Shown: positions 48,762 through 58,620, numbered from the stretch's first letter. The stretch: DNA of 64,000 nt from Pseudomonas lutea (GCF_000759445.1 NZ_JRMB01000002.1:1798001-1862000); one strand, 5' to 3'. Numbers and translations: made by a program. The notes: generated from the sequence alone by a model not told the origin.

Positions 48762-49688
48762 TTACAACTTGGCCTTAACCGCCGGTAGCGCATCTTTGTC
48801 GTCAACGGTCTTCACGCCGTCCAGCCATTTGTCCAGCACCGCAGGGTTAGCCTTCAGCCAGGTCTTAACCGCCTGGGTGTTGCTGACCTTTTGATCCACG
48901 ACGGTCTGCATGACCGAGTTTTCCATGTCCTGAGTGAACACCAGGTTGGAGAGCAGCTTGGCCACATTCGGACAAGCGTCGGCATAGCCTTTGCGCGTCA
49001 CGGTGTAAACACTGCCAGTGTCCCCGAAGTACTTCTCACCGCCCTTCAAGTAGTGCATGCCCTTGATCTGCACGTTCATGGGGTGCGGGGTCCAGCCGAG
49101 GAACACGACGAACTCCTTCTTCTTCACGTTGCGCTGCACTTCAGCCAGCATTGCCTGCTCACTGGACTCGACCAGCTTCCAGTCGCCCAGATCAAACTCA
49201 TTCTTTTTGATGATCTCCTGAATAGAGGCATTGGCCGGTGCGCCCGAACCGATGCCGTAAATCTTCTTGTGAAACTTGTCGGCGAATTTCTGAAGATCGG
49301 CAAAGTTATGCACACCGGCGTCGTAAACGTAATCCGGAACGGCAAGGGTGAATTCGGTGCCTTCGAGGTTCTTCGCGTATTGGGTAACGTCGCCGGTGGC
49401 GATGAACTTGTCGTAGAAACCCTGTTGCGCTGGCATCCAGTTGCCCAGAAAAACGTCGAGTTGCCCGTCTTTAAGGCCGCCGTAGGCGATCGGCACCGCC
49501 AAGGTGTCGATCTTGGCTTTGTAGCCCAGACTGTCCAGCAAAAAACCTGCGGTAGCGTTGGTGGCGGCGATATCGCTCCAGCCCGGGTCGGCCATCCGCA
49601 CCGTGTTACAGCTAGCGTCAGCGGCGAAGGCCGCCACGCTGCTCATACTCAAGACCCCAACCGCCAGCGTTGTGAACAGCTTATTCAT
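48762..49688 (-). CDS. choX: Choline ABC transporter periplasmic binding protein
   Basis: The 308-residue protein is an exported, glycine-betaine/choline-type binding protein. It has a Sec signal (MNKLFTTLAVGVLSMSSVAA, cut after AFA) and the OpuAC fold with VRMADPGWSDIAATNATAGF, VFLGNWMPAQ and FVVFLGWTPHPMNVQIKGMH, with the aromatic residues that cage the quaternary amine. It lies just after betC in the same direction, so choline-O-sulfate may be its cargo or the released choline. No permease or ATPase gene is nearby. Confidence 0.87.
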   Translation of the reverse strand: MNKLFTTLAVGVLSMSSVAAFAADASCNTVRMADPGWSDIAATNATAGFLLDSLGYKAKIDTLAVPIAYGGLKDGQLDVFLGNWMPAQQGFYDKFIATGDVTQYAKNLEGTEFTLAVPDYVYDAGVHNFADLQKFADKFHKKIYGIGSGAPANASIQEIIKKNEFDLGDWKLVESSEQAMLAEVQRNVKKKEFVVFLGWTPHPMNVQIKGMHYLKGGEKYFGDTGSVYTVTRKGYADACPNVAKLLSNLVFTQDMENSVMQTVVDQKVSNTQAVKTWLKANPAVLDKWLDGVKTVDDKDALPAVKAKL

Positions 49689-49725
49689 GGTGTGCCCCTT
49701 TTTGGTTTTCTAGGTGTTGGCAGGG

Positions 49726-51231
49726 TCAAGGTTGTGGATAACGGGCCTTGCGCTCCAGATCGTCCAGATCAATGTGGTTGCGCATGTATTGCTGACTGGC
49801 GTCAACCAGCGGCTGGTGATCCCAACTCTTCAGCTTGCCGATGGCCAGCGACTCGGCGACGAAACGCCGACGACGCTGGCTGGCGAGCACCTGGTGGTGT
49901 ATCGCCGGAATGTCCCATTTGGCCCTGGCTTCGGCCAGGAACGCAGTAAACAGGTCCTGATGAGCGAGGGATTGACTCAGCTCCTCCTGCTCTTTCGGAT
50001 CGTTGTGCAAGTCATAGAGCAGACATGGGTCCCGTTCCGAATAAATGAATTTGTACGCGCCGCGCCGAATCATCATCAGTGGACTGTTGGTGCCTTCAGC
50101 CATGTACTCGCCGAACACTTCGTCGTGACCGCCCTCGCCCTGCAGATGCGGCAAGAGTGAGCGGCCGTCCAGCGGTAAACCGGCATCAAGCTGCCCCTGC
50201 GCCAAGGCGACGAAGGTCGGCAGCAAGTCGGCGGTAGACACCGCATCCTTTACACGGCGGGCTTTGAACTGGCCTGGAGCGTACACCAGCAGCGGTACCC
50301 GCGCCGACATCTCAAACCAGTGCATTTTGTACCAGAGCCCGCGCTCCCCGAGCATGTCGCCATGATCGCCGGAGAACACGATGATGGTGTCCTCTGCCAG
50401 CCCTGTGTCCTCCAGTGTCTGGAGCAGTTTGCCGACGTTGTCATCAATGTAGCTGCACGCGCCGAAATAGGCGCGTCGCGCGTCGCGAATCTTGTTCGCC
50501 GGCAGTGGCTTGTCCCAGAGGTCATACACCTTCAGCAGTCGCTGGGAATGCGGGTCCAGTTCGGACTGGGCCAACGGCGCGTGGGGCATCGGGATGTCGT
50601 CATCGCTGTACAGATTCCAATAGGACTTGGGAATGGTGTACGGGTCGTGCGGATGAGTCATCGATACGGTCAGGCAAAACGGCTGATCGCCCTCCTCCCG
50701 CACATGATCGAACAGATACTGCTGGGCCTTGAAGACCACTTCTTCATCGAAATCCAGTTGGTTGGTGCGCACGCAAGGCCCGGCTTGCAGCACCGATGAC
50801 ATGTTGTGGTACCACGTGGGGCGCACATCCGGTTCGTCCCAGTTCACGGCCCAACCGTAATCGGCTGGATAGATGTCGCTGGTCAGGCGCTCTTCGTAGC
50901 CGTGCAGTTGATCGGGGCCACAGAAATGCATCTTGCCGGACAGCGCCGTGCGGTAGCCGAGACGGCGCAGGTAGTGGGCGTAGGTTGGGACGTCAGCCGG
51001 AAAGTCTGCGGCGTTGTCGTAGGCGCCGATCTTGCTCGGCAGCTGACCGCTGACCAGCGTGAAACGCGACGGCGCGCACAGGGGACTGTTGCAGTAGGCG
51101 GCGTCGAATACCACGCCTTCAGCGGCGAGGCGACTCAAATGCGGCATCTTGACGGGAGAAGAGGCGTACATCGGCAACATGGGCGCGGCCATCTGATCGG
51201 CCATGATAAAAAGAATGTTTTTGCGCTTCAT
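49726..51231 (-). CDS. betC: Choline-sulfatase
   Basis: BetC hydrolyses choline-O-sulfate to choline and sulfate. The 501-residue sulfatase has the N-terminal metal site MKRKNILFIMADQMAAPMLP, the signature CAPSR in NSPLCAPSRFTLVSGQLPSK whose Cys becomes formylglycine, and FSGDHGDMLGERGLWYK. The C-terminal part is of the choline-sulfatase type (AKWDIPAIHHQVLASQRRRR). I use ATG 51231 by similarity; an ATG at 51255 is possible, and neither has a strong ribosome site. choX follows and a LysR gene diverges upstream. Confidence 0.93.
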   Translation of the reverse strand: MKRKNILFIMADQMAAPMLPMYASSPVKMPHLSRLAAEGVVFDAAYCNSPLCAPSRFTLVSGQLPSKIGAYDNAADFPADVPTYAHYLRRLGYRTALSGKMHFCGPDQLHGYEERLTSDIYPADYGWAVNWDEPDVRPTWYHNMSSVLQAGPCVRTNQLDFDEEVVFKAQQYLFDHVREEGDQPFCLTVSMTHPHDPYTIPKSYWNLYSDDDIPMPHAPLAQSELDPHSQRLLKVYDLWDKPLPANKIRDARRAYFGACSYIDDNVGKLLQTLEDTGLAEDTIIVFSGDHGDMLGERGLWYKMHWFEMSARVPLLVYAPGQFKARRVKDAVSTADLLPTFVALAQGQLDAGLPLDGRSLLPHLQGEGGHDEVFGEYMAEGTNSPLMMIRRGAYKFIYSERDPCLLYDLHNDPKEQEELSQSLAHQDLFTAFLAEARAKWDIPAIHHQVLASQRRRRFVAESLAIGKLKSWDHQPLVDASQQYMRNHIDLDDLERKARYPQP

Positions 51232-51345
51232 GTATTCGCGGCATCCCATAGTCATGATTTATGCGAAAGTGCTCCGACCGAGGATGGGGCTCATGCCATC
51301 TGCGGTAAAGCCCATGACAGGCAATGACTAGGATAAGTGCAGCTT

Positions 51346-52296
51346 ATGTTTGAAGCCCTTGGTGCCATGTCACTGGATTTGCTTCGCGGCTTTGAAGCCG
51401 CCGCACGGTTGCGCAGTTTCACCGCTGCGGCCATAGAGCTCGGCACCACTCAGCCGGCTATCAGCCAGCAAATCAAGCGACTGGAAGAGCAACTGGCGAC
51501 CCGGCTCTTTGATCGTATCTACCGCGGCATTGAGCTGACCGAAGCGGGGCTCATCCTGTTCAGTTACGTACAGACAGGGCTGGAGTCGATGGACGCTGGT
51601 CTCAACGCAATCACCGATCAGCATCAGCACGAGGTGCTGCAAGTCGCAACTGACTTCGCCTTCGCTGCCTATTGGCTGATGCCGCGTCTGCATCGTTTCC
51701 ATGAGGACAACCCCGACGTCGACGTCAGCCTGGTTACCAGCGAGCGGAGTCACAGCATGTTGCGTGCGGATATCGATGTGGCCGTGTTGTTCGGTGACGG
51801 GCGTTTCAAGCAGGGGGAAAGCCATTGGCTGTTCAGCGAGGAAGTGTTCCCGGTCTGCAGTCCGCAATTGCTGAAAGGCCGCGACTTACCGTTGCCCACT
51901 GTGGCGCTGAAAGAATTTGCGCTGCTGCATCTTCGCGGCGAAGGCAGCAACAACTGGTTTGACTGGAGTGGGGTGTTCCGCGCTCTGAATATTGCGCAGG
52001 CACCTGCCCCAGGGCAGCTGCGATTCGACAACTACACGCTATTGATTCAGGCGGCAATCGGCGGCCAGGGCGTGGCTATCGGCTGGCGGCACCTGGTGGA
52101 CGATTTGCTGGAGCAAGGTTTGTTGTGTCGCCCGATCGAAGCCAGCGCCGTCTCTGGATACGGTTATTACATCGTCCTGCCGCAACGCAAACGGCGGGTG
52201 CAGATCGTGCAGAGATTTGTGGACTGGTTAAGAAGTGAGCAGGCGGTGAGTGGGGATTTGCTGAAGGGCAAGGCGCTGCCGTCGATTGCGGTTTAA
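51346..52296 (+). CDS. LysR-family regulator divergent from betC
   Basis: This 316-residue DNA-binding regulator has a LysR winged helix-turn-helix at about residues 8-65 (DLLRGFEAAARLRSFTAAAI, GTTQPAISQQIKRLEEQL) and a periplasmic-binding-protein-like effector domain. It diverges from betC with a 114-base gap, so it very likely controls betC-choX in response to choline-O-sulfate or choline. I use ATG 51346 (MFEALGAMSLD); an upstream GTG (51337) is an alternative. Confidence 0.87.
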   Translation: MFEALGAMSLDLLRGFEAAARLRSFTAAAIELGTTQPAISQQIKRLEEQLATRLFDRIYRGIELTEAGLILFSYVQTGLESMDAGLNAITDQHQHEVLQVATDFAFAAYWLMPRLHRFHEDNPDVDVSLVTSERSHSMLRADIDVAVLFGDGRFKQGESHWLFSEEVFPVCSPQLLKGRDLPLPTVALKEFALLHLRGEGSNNWFDWSGVFRALNIAQAPAPGQLRFDNYTLLIQAAIGGQGVAIGWRHLVDDLLEQGLLCRPIEASAVSGYGYYIVLPQRKRRVQIVQRFVDWLRSEQAVSGDLLKGKALPSIAV

Positions 52297-52314
52297 AGCC
52301 TGGCACGCGCAGCT

Positions 52315-52403
52315 TGTAGGGGCGTGCTTGCCCGCGAATTGGTGTGCCAGCTGACGTTTCTGTGTAACGAGGATCGCATTTCGCGGGCAAGCGCGCTCCT
52401 ACA
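52315..52403. repeat. REPIN: inverted pair of REP elements
   Basis: Arms at 52315-52338 and 52380-52403 face each other across 41 bases. The right arm equals that at 45600; the left arm has two changes. It lies between the convergent LysR gene and the RcnB-like gene. Confidence 0.93.
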
Positions 52404-52454
52404 GGATTAGCGTCCACCCCACATCACCTGAGTGGATGCCATTTCGAAAACCCG

Positions 52455-52970
52455 TTAGTTCAGCACGCCATCCAGGATTTCGTAGACGATCCCACTGCCG
52501 ATTGCGATCAGCACGACGTCCGGACCAAGGCGGCGCCATTCGTAGCCATCGTACTGCGGCAGGTATTGCAGGGAGCGTTGGTCCAGTCGACGGCCATAAC
52601 CGCGGGGCAGCGGGTGGCCCTTGACGATGTGGACGCCAGGGGGCAGCGGCTGACCGCGACCGATTATTTCCCGGTGCTCGCTGATGGTCCGGCGTACATC
52701 GCCGAAATCAGCAGGAGGACGACCACCGCGCTGATTATTGCCGCGGCTGTCGGCACGCGGTTCATTGCGATGGTCGTTGCCATTACCGTTGTTATTGCCA
52801 TTGCCATTGCCGTGAGCGCCCTGTGGACCTGCCTGCTGGCCATGATCCTGATGCTGCCCAGGGCCGTTGTCATCGCCGCCTCGCTGATCAGGCGGTGCAG
52901 CCTGCACCAGCGTGCTGGCGCTGAGCACCAACACGCCCAACCCTGCGATCAAACGATTCGAGACCTTCAT
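52455..52970 (-). CDS. RcnB-family periplasmic protein
   Basis: This 171-residue protein has a Sec signal peptide (MKVSNRLIAGLGVLVLSAST, cut after VQA), then a 60-residue low-complexity stretch very rich in Gly, Asn, Gln and His (HGNGNGNNNGNGNDHRNE), and a C-terminal RcnB-type domain with YEWRRLGPDVVLIAIGSGIV. The His/Asn/Gly-rich part could bind metal. RcnB and CigR relatives act in metal balance or virulence control; the role here is unknown. ATG 52970 is supported by AGGAG. Confidence 0.8.
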   Translation of the reverse strand: MKVSNRLIAGLGVLVLSASTLVQAAPPDQRGGDDNGPGQHQDHGQQAGPQGAHGNGNGNNNGNGNDHRNEPRADSRGNNQRGGRPPADFGDVRRTISEHREIIGRGQPLPPGVHIVKGHPLPRGYGRRLDQRSLQYLPQYDGYEWRRLGPDVVLIAIGSGIVYEILDGVLN

Positions 52971-53004
52971 GTGGCGCACTCCTGAGCAAATACGGGGCAG
53001 CAAA

Positions 53005-53035
53005 AAGGGGTTCAGGACGTGGTCCTGAACCCCTT
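53005..53035 (-). terminator. Rho-independent terminator of trpBA
   Basis: A perfect 14-base inverted repeat (53005-53018 and 53022-53035) with the loop GTG is followed on the minus strand by TTTTTG. It lies 11 bases past the trpA stop, before the RcnB-like gene. Confidence 0.95.
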
Positions 53036-53046
53036 CGCTGTACGGC

Positions 53047-53907
53047 TTAGTGTGCTGCCAGAGCCTGAGATTCCTCTGTATCAAGAACTTTACCTTCCGC
53101 TACGCGGGCTTTACGTACACCTTCAGAAAGCTGTGAACACAAGCCGAGTACACCGCTGACTGCTTGCTCAGCCGAAGTCGCGCTGGCGATCTGGTCAATC
53201 AATGCCGAGCCGACAACCACGCCGTCAGCAACACGCGCAATGGCGGCGGCTTGCTCAGCCGTGCGAATCCCGAAGCCGACGCTGATCGGCAGATCGGTAT
53301 GGCGGCGCAGGCGTTGCACGGCGTCTTTAACGTGATCAATCGTCGCCGAACCCGCGCCCGTGACACCTGCTACCGACACGTAGTAAACGAAGCCGGAGCT
53401 GCCGTTGAGCACGGTCGGCAAACGAACGTCGTCGGTGGTCGGCGTGGTCAGGCGGATGAAGTCCAGCCCGGCACTTTGTGCAGGGTCGCACAGCTCTGCG
53501 TTGTGCTCCGGTGGCAAGTCCACCACGATCAGGCCATCGACCCCGCAGGCGTGCGCTTGCGAGATGAAGCGCTCAATCCCGTAATTGTGAATCGGGTTGT
53601 AGTAACCCATCAGCACCAGAGGCGTTGCGCTGTCTTCCTCACGAAACTCACGAACCATCTGCAGCGTTTTCGCCAGGTTCTGTTTGGCGTTCAGCGCGCG
53701 AATGTTGGCCAGCTGGATGGCCGGGCCGTCCGCCATGGGATCAGTGAACGGCATGCCCAGCTCGATGACATCAGCACCGGCTTTAGGGAGGCCCTTGAGA
53801 ATGGCCAGCGAGGTGTCATAGCCCGGGTCGCCCGCAGTGATGAAGGTCACCAACGCTGCGCGGTTTTGTTCTTTCAGCTCGGCAAAACGCGTTTGCAGAC
53901 GGCTCAT
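53047..53907 (-). CDS. trpA: Tryptophan synthase alpha subunit
   Basis: TrpA cleaves indole-3-glycerol phosphate to indole. The 286 residues begin [20 protein letters not shown] and hold [19 protein letters not shown] with the catalytic Glu and Asp, and [20 protein letters not shown] (phosphate site). It is about 18 residues longer than the E. coli chain at the C terminus ([18 protein letters not shown]), a tail of unknown role. ATG 53907 overlaps the trpB stop by one base, so both subunits are made together. Confidence 0.97.
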   Translation of the reverse strand: MSRLQTRFAELKEQNRAALVTFITAGDPGYDTSLAILKGLPKAGADVIELGMPFTDPMADGPAIQLANIRALNAKQNLAKTLQMVREFREEDSATPLVLMGYYNPIHNYGIERFISQAHACGVDGLIVVDLPPEHNAELCDPAQSAGLDFIRLTTPTTDDVRLPTVLNGSSGFVYYVSVAGVTGAGSATIDHVKDAVQRLRRHTDLPISVGFGIRTAEQAAAIARVADGVVVGSALIDQIASATSAEQAVSGVLGLCSQLSEGVRKARVAEGKVLDTEESQALAAH

Positions 53908-55133
53908 CAATGTTTCTCCTGCTGGGACAGATCCAGATGGTGCATCACGGTTTGCATGTCTTTGTCGCCACGACCGGACAGGTTGACCACCATCAGGTGA
54001 TCCTTGGGCAGCGAGGGCGCGCGTTTGAAGACCTCGGCCAACGCGTGGGCAGTTTCCAGCGCCGGGATGATGCCTTCCAGACGGCAGCATTTATGGAAAG
54101 CCGCCAGTGCTTCATCGTCCGTCACCGAGGTGTATTCGACGCGGCCGATGTCATGCAACCAGGCGTGCTCCGGGCCGATGCCTGGATAGTCGAGGCCAGC
54201 GGAAATCGAATGGGCGTCGATGATCTGACCGTCGTCGTCCTGCAGCAGGAAGGTCCGGTTGCCGTGCAGGACACCGGGTACGCCGCCGTTCAGGCTGGCA
54301 GCGTGCTTGCCGGTTTCGATGCCGTGGCCGGCCGCTTCCACGCCAATGATGCGCACCGAAGTGTCGTCCAGGAACGGATGGAACAAGCCCATCGCGTTGG
54401 AGCCACCACCGATGCATGCCACCAGGCTGTCCGGCAGGCGACCTTCCTGCTCCTGCATCTGCACGCGGGTCTCCTTGCCGATGACCGATTGAAAATCGCG
54501 GACCATCGCTGGATATGGGTGCGGGCCTGCGACGGTGCCGATCAGGTAAAAGGTGCTGTCGACATTCGTCACCCAGTCACGCAGCGCCTCGTTCATCGCG
54601 TCTTTCAGCGTACCTGTGCCTGCGACCACTGGAATGATCGTCGCGCCCAGTAGCTTCATGCGGAACACGTTCGCCTGCTGACGTTCGATGTCAGTAGTGC
54701 CCATGTAAATCACGCACTCCAGACCGAAACGCGCTGCAACGGTTGCCGTTGCAACACCGTGCATACCGGCGCCGGTCTCGGCGATGATGCGTTTTTTGCC
54801 CATGCGTCGCGCCAGCAGGATCTGGCCGATGCAGTTGTTGATCTTGTGCGCGCCGGTGTGATTGAGCTCTTCGCGCTTCAGGTAAATCTTCGCCCCGCCG
54901 CAGTACTCGGTCAGGCGCTCGGCAAAATAGAGCGGGTTGGGACGGCCGACGTAATCGCGCTGAAAATAAGCCAGATCCTTCAAGAACGAAGGATCGTTCT
55001 TGGCGATTTCGTACTCGCGGTTCAGGTCGAGAATGAGCGGCATCAGGGTTTCGGCAACGTAGCGGCCGCCAAAGGCGCCGAACATGCCCCGGTCATCCGG
55101 GCCTTCGCGGTATGCAGTTTGAGTCTGGGTCAT
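53907..55133 (-). CDS. trpB: Tryptophan synthase beta subunit
   Basis: TrpB joins indole and serine to tryptophan, using PLP. The 408-residue protein has the PLP Lys in [17 protein letters not shown], the [14 protein letters not shown] phosphate loop, and [20 protein letters not shown]. It is the first gene of the trpBA operon. The divergent trpI encodes its activator, and the 119-base gap holds the shared control region. Confidence 0.98.
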   Translation of the reverse strand: MTQTQTAYREGPDDRGMFGAFGGRYVAETLMPLILDLNREYEIAKNDPSFLKDLAYFQRDYVGRPNPLYFAERLTEYCGGAKIYLKREELNHTGAHKINNCIGQILLARRMGKKRIIAETGAGMHGVATATVAARFGLECVIYMGTTDIERQQANVFRMKLLGATIIPVVAGTGTLKDAMNEALRDWVTNVDSTFYLIGTVAGPHPYPAMVRDFQSVIGKETRVQMQEQEGRLPDSLVACIGGGSNAMGLFHPFLDDTSVRIIGVEAAGHGIETGKHAASLNGGVPGVLHGNRTFLLQDDDGQIIDAHSISAGLDYPGIGPEHAWLHDIGRVEYTSVTDDEALAAFHKCCRLEGIIPALETAHALAEVFKRAPSLPKDHLMVVNLSGRGDKDMQTVMHHLDLSQQEKH

Positions 55134-55252
55134 GGGGACCTCCGGGATGCGAATTAGGTTAGCCGTCAGGCAGTGATCACACTTTAACCAGCGCCAAGCA
55201 AGATTAAAACCGATAAGATCGCTGCAACCTGTCAGGAAAACTCACACATATC
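55134..55252. promoter_or_regulatory. trpB-trpI divergent control region
   Basis: The 119-base gap between divergent trpB and trpI must contain both promoters and the TrpI operator. It holds the palindrome GTGATCAC at 55173-55180. In P. aeruginosa and P. putida TrpI binds here with indoleglycerol phosphate and activates trpBA; I infer the same but cannot place each site. Confidence 0.55.
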
Positions 55253-56152
55253 ATGAGCCGCGATCTGCCTCCGCTTAATGCCGTACGTGCCTTCGAAGCC
55301 ACCGCCCGATTGAACAGCGTCAGCTTGGCGGCAGAGCAATTGAACGTAACCCATGGTGCGGTAAGCCGTCAGTTGAAAGTCCTCGAAGAACATCTGGGCG
55401 TTGCCCTTTTTGTCAAGGATGGCCGCGGCCTGAAACTCACAGATGCCGGCATACGGCTGCGCGATGTCAGCGCCGACGCGCTTGATCGCCTGCGCGGTGT
55501 TTGCGCTGAGCTTAGCCATGGCAGCGAAGATGCGCCTTTCGTGCTGGGCTGCTCCGGGAGCCTGCTGGCACGCTGGTTCATTCCCAGACTCGGACGCTTG
55601 AACGCAGACCTCCCAGACCTGCGCCTGCACCTGTCGGCGGGCGAAGGCGACCTGGATCCCCGACGGCCCGGGCTCGATGCACTGCTGATATTTGCCGAGC
55701 CGCCCTGGCCGGCGGACATGCAGGTGTTTGAGCTCGCCAGGGAGCGTATCGGGCCGGTCATGAGCCCGCGTTACGCACAGTTTGAACAGCTCCGGCGGGC
55801 GCCGGTGCAACGGCTGCTTGACGAGCCGCTGTTGCAAACGACATCAAGGTTACAGGCCTGGCCAACGTGGGCCAAAGAGAATGGCATCGATCCGCATGAA
55901 CTGAATTACGGTCAGGATTTCGAGCATCTGTATTATTTGCTGGAGGCGGCGGTTGCAGGCTTGGGGGTGGCGATCGCGCCGGAGCCGTTAGTGGCTGAGG
56001 ATTTGAAAGCCGAACGCCTGGCTGCGCCATGGGGCTTCAGTGAAACCCCGGCGCAGCTGGCGTTATGGGTACCCAAGCGCGCTGCAGATGGACGTGCTCA
56101 GGACCTGGCTCGATGGCTCAAGCAGGAACTTGAGCGATCGGGGCGGGCTTGA
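55253..56152 (+). CDS. trpI: LysR-family activator of tryptophan synthase
   Basis: TrpI activates trpBA when indole-3-glycerol phosphate is present. The 299-residue protein has the N-terminal LysR helix-turn-helix ([20 protein letters not shown] and [19 protein letters not shown]) and a C-terminal effector domain. Its position, divergent from trpBA, is the same as in other pseudomonads. Confidence 0.95.
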   Translation: MSRDLPPLNAVRAFEATARLNSVSLAAEQLNVTHGAVSRQLKVLEEHLGVALFVKDGRGLKLTDAGIRLRDVSADALDRLRGVCAELSHGSEDAPFVLGCSGSLLARWFIPRLGRLNADLPDLRLHLSAGEGDLDPRRPGLDALLIFAEPPWPADMQVFELARERIGPVMSPRYAQFEQLRRAPVQRLLDEPLLQTTSRLQAWPTWAKENGIDPHELNYGQDFEHLYYLLEAAVAGLGVAIAPEPLVAEDLKAERLAAPWGFSETPAQLALWVPKRAADGRAQDLARWLKQELERSGRA

Positions 56153-56476
56153 TCAGCCGCGCTTGCACAGCAGGTAGGCAGCCAGCAGGCCGATTGCGCC
56201 AACGGCAACGCCTGCGGTAGTCCAAGGGTGCTCCTGTGCGTAGTCACGAGTGGCAACGCTGGTTTCGCGGGTTTTCACTTTGACGTCTTCGTAAACATCG
56301 CTCAACAGGCTGCGCGAGTGGCTCAGCGCACTTTCAGCATTGGCTTTCAGGTTTTTCAGGGTCTTGCGCGACTCGTCGGAAGCGTCGGACTTCAAGCCTT
56401 CCAGCGACTTGAGCAGACTCTCGATCTCGGCTTCCATGCTTTGCAACGACGCTTTACGGGATGACGTGAATGCCAT
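56153..56476 (-). CDS. DUF883 (ElaB/YqjD-like) membrane protein
   Basis: The 107-residue protein has a long helical N-terminal part (LQSMEAEIESLLKSLEGLKS) and one C-terminal membrane helix (TTAGVAVGAIGLLAAYLLCK). This is the ElaB/YqjD layout; those E. coli proteins bind ribosomes at the inner membrane in stationary phase. The stop is directly next to the trpI stop (convergent genes). Confidence 0.87.
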   Translation of the reverse strand: MAFTSSRKASLQSMEAEIESLLKSLEGLKSDASDESRKTLKNLKANAESALSHSRSLLSDVYEDVKVKTRETSVATRDYAQEHPWTTAGVAVGAIGLLAAYLLCKRG

Positions 56477-56655
56477 GGTATGACTCTCCTGCTGTGATGA
56501 GTGGCGTGTGTTGTTCCGACTACAAGGTTCTCGGAAAGTGCAGTGCGTCTTACAAACTGCCGTTTCTTCTGAACTTTTAGCCGGCTTTTCGGCACAGAGA
56601 TAGGGAACACACCATTAGGCGCTGCCACCGAGCAAGGGCCCTCAGGAGAACTGCC

Positions 56656-56871
56656 ATGACTGATCACCACACTTACAAAATGCTGGAGCTGGTCGGCTCA
56701 TCGACCGTGAGCATTGACGACGCGATTCAGAATGCAATTGCTCAGGCTGCCAAGTCTGTAAAGCTCATGGAATGGTTCGAAGTCCTGGAAACACGCGGTC
56801 ATATCGAAGACGGTAAAGTCGGCCATTTCCAGGTGACCCTCAAAGTGGGTTTCCGCATCGACAACAGCTGA
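56656..56871 (+). CDS. Dodecin flavoprotein
   Basis: Dodecins form hollow 12-mers that store flavins. The 71-residue protein has the full family sequence: YKMLELVGSSTVSIDDAIQN, AQAAKSVKLMEWFEVLETRG and GKVGHFQVTLKVGFRIDNS, with the Trp that stacks on the flavin. CAGGAG lies before the ATG. Confidence 0.95.
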   Translation: MTDHHTYKMLELVGSSTVSIDDAIQNAIAQAAKSVKLMEWFEVLETRGHIEDGKVGHFQVTLKVGFRIDNS

Positions 56872-57029
56872 GCTGCTGAACTTTTGCAGTGGCCGAGTGC
56901 CACAACCTTCGCTATACCTACCGCGCAGTCGTGAATCGACGCAGGTTCATGACGCAGGTTCATGTAGTCGGGCCGCTTTTTGAAGCGGCCTTGTTGTTCC
57001 AGAAAATGCGCCTGACGAGGGATATACCG

Positions 57030-57254
57030 ATGAAAAAAGTTCTGTTGGCCATTGGCCTGTTGAGTATTGCCGGCACCACTATGGCGGCTGGCAAATCGTG
57101 CGATGACGTAAAAGCCGACATCGACGCCAAGATCCAAGCCAAAGGCGTAGCCAACTACACGTTGGAAGCTGTCGAGAAAGGCAGCGCTGCGGACGCCAAG
57201 GTGGTTGGCACCTGCGAAGGCGGCAGTAAGGAAATCGTGTACAAACGCGGCTGA
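57030..57254 (+). CDS. Small exported DUF1161 protein (copy 1)
   Basis: The 74-residue protein has a Sec signal (MKKVLLAIGLLSIAGTTMAA) and a mature part of about 54 residues with two cysteines (KSCDDVKADIDAKIQAKGV and VVGTCEGGSKEIVYKRG) that could form a disulfide. I use ATG 57030 with GAGGG upstream. A related 77-residue protein is encoded at 59186. Function unknown; the family is common in Pseudomonas. Confidence 0.87.
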   Translation: MKKVLLAIGLLSIAGTTMAAGKSCDDVKADIDAKIQAKGVANYTLEAVEKGSAADAKVVGTCEGGSKEIVYKRG

Positions 57255-57271
57255 TGCAAGCATGCGGTGAC

Positions 57272-57304
57272 AAAAAAACCGACGCACCTGGCGTCGGTTT
57301 TTTT
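57272..57304. terminator. Bidirectional terminator after DUF1161 copy 1
   Basis: Perfect 14-base arms (57272-57285 and 57291-57304) with seven A's on the left and seven T's on the right enclose a 5-base loop. It can end both the DUF1161 gene (+) and the convergent flavin oxidoreductase gene (-). Confidence 0.97.
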
Positions 57305-57334
57305 ATGGGGCACTGAAAAGCTGACGCGGGTGGG

Positions 57335-58336
57335 TTAGCCCCTGGCAGCTTGCGCCAGAACTTCGTAAGAGCGCAGACGATCAGCGTGCTCGTACATGTC
57401 GCACGTGAAAATCAGCTCGTCTGCATCGGTCTGTTCCAGCAGCACGTCCAGTTTCGCGCGGATTTTCTCAGGGCCGCCGACCACAGCCAGCCCCAGGAAA
57501 TCCATGACTGCGTCGCGCTCATGCGGCAACCACAGGCCGTTCATGCTGTCGACGGGAGGTTTCTGCATGAGACTCTGCCCACGCATCAGGCTCAGAATGC
57601 GCTGGTAAACCGAGGTCACCAGATATTCCGCCTGCTCGTCGGTGTCGGCAGCGGCCAACGGTACACCCAGCATCACGTAGGGCTTGTCGAGTACCTCAGA
57701 AGGCTGGAAGTGATTGCGGTATACGCGAATGGCTTCGTGCATGAAGCGAGGCGCAAAGTGCGACGCGAACGCATACGGCAGGCCGCGCTCACCGGCCAGT
57801 TGCGCACTGAACAGACTCGAACCCAGTAGCCAGATCGGCACGTTGGTGTTGGTGCCCGGCACGGCGATCACACGCTGGTGAGGCTGACGTGGCCCTAGGT
57901 AGTTGACCAGTTCGGTGACGTCATCCGGGAAGTCATCTGCGCTGCCTGATCGCTCGCGACGCAGTGCACGTGCGGTCATCTGGTCAGAACCCGGCGCGCG
58001 GCCAAGGCCCAGATCGATACGGCCAGGGTACAAGCTCGCCAGGGTGCCAAACTGTTCGGCGATCACCAGTGGCGCATGATTGGGCAGCATGATGCCGCCT
58101 GATCCCACGCGAATGGTCGATGTCCCGCCTGCCAGGTATGCCAGCAGCACAGAGGTTGCCGAACTGGCGATGCCATCCATATTGTGGTGCTCAGCGACCC
58201 AGAAACGGTTGTAGCCCCATTTCTCGACATGTTGGGCAAGGTCCAGAGCGTTACGCAGCGATTGGGCCGGGCCTTGGTCTTCGCGGACGGGCACCAGATC
58301 GAGCGTCGAAATCTTCACATCAGCTAGTCGTTTCAT
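57335..58336 (-). CDS. LLM-class (luciferase-like) flavin-dependent oxidoreductase
   Basis: This 333-residue TIM-barrel protein of the bacterial luciferase family uses reduced flavin. It has [20 protein letters not shown] (flavin region), [20 protein letters not shown] and [20 protein letters not shown], the MsnO8-type subgroup signature. The C terminus has the usual [16 protein letters not shown] use ATG 58336 because the longer upstream frame is not conserved; the ribosome site is weak. Substrate unknown. Confidence 0.87.
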   Translation of the reverse strand: MKRLADVKISTLDLVPVREDQGPAQSLRNALDLAQHVEKWGYNRFWVAEHHNMDGIASSATSVLLAYLAGGTSTIRVGSGGIMLPNHAPLVIAEQFGTLASLYPGRIDLGLGRAPGSDQMTARALRRERSGSADDFPDDVTELVNYLGPRQPHQRVIAVPGTNTNVPIWLLGSSLFSAQLAGERGLPYAFASHFAPRFMHEAIRVYRNHFQPSEVLDKPYVMLGVPLAAADTDEQAEYLVTSVYQRILSLMRGQSLMQKPPVDSMNGLWLPHERDAVMDFLGLAVVGGPEKIRAKLDVLLEQTDADELIFTCDMYEHADRLRSYEVLAQAARG

Positions 58337-58558
58337 AGGCCGTTGTTGATCCTCTTCGGCTTGATCGGCGCGTTCCCGGAAGGAGCGTCGCCTGGACAAA
58401 CCGGCATTAAGACTAAATATTTGCGTTAAGCCATAGGATAAGGCCGGATTTCTGAGTTGCAATGGGCAATGTAAAATTTCCTACTAATTTGGTCGGATTT
58501 AGCGATTGGCCTCCCGGCAAATAAGCACATGTGACACAGGCGTTGAACTAACTCTTGC

Positions 58559-58565
58559 CTACACT
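58559..58565 (+). promoter_or_regulatory. Possible sigma-S type -10 element for osmC
   Basis: CTACACT at 58559-58565 matches the extended -10 of RpoS promoters (CTAYACT), 55 bases before the osmC start, and no good -35 is seen 17 bases upstream, as is usual for sigma-S. OsmC genes are typically RpoS-dependent. This is a motif match only. Confidence 0.4.
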
Positions 58566-58620
58566 CCTCAGAACTTTGGTCCGCGTGCGAGCGAAATCGC
58601 ACTTTTCATGAGGAGACACC

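Noticed and set aside
48891..49949. 352-codon plus-strand frame opposite choX and the end of betC
   Set aside because: Crosses two real genes in antisense; no domains.
50806..50821. ACCACGTGGG palindrome in betC, resembling a parS core
   Set aside because: Only the CCACGTGG core matches; the outer GTT...AAC of parS is missing and it is far from the recF pair.
56571..56597. GAACTT at 56571 considered as an AlgU (sigma-22) -35 element near dodecin
   Set aside because: No TCTGA-like -10 element at 16-17 bases spacing.
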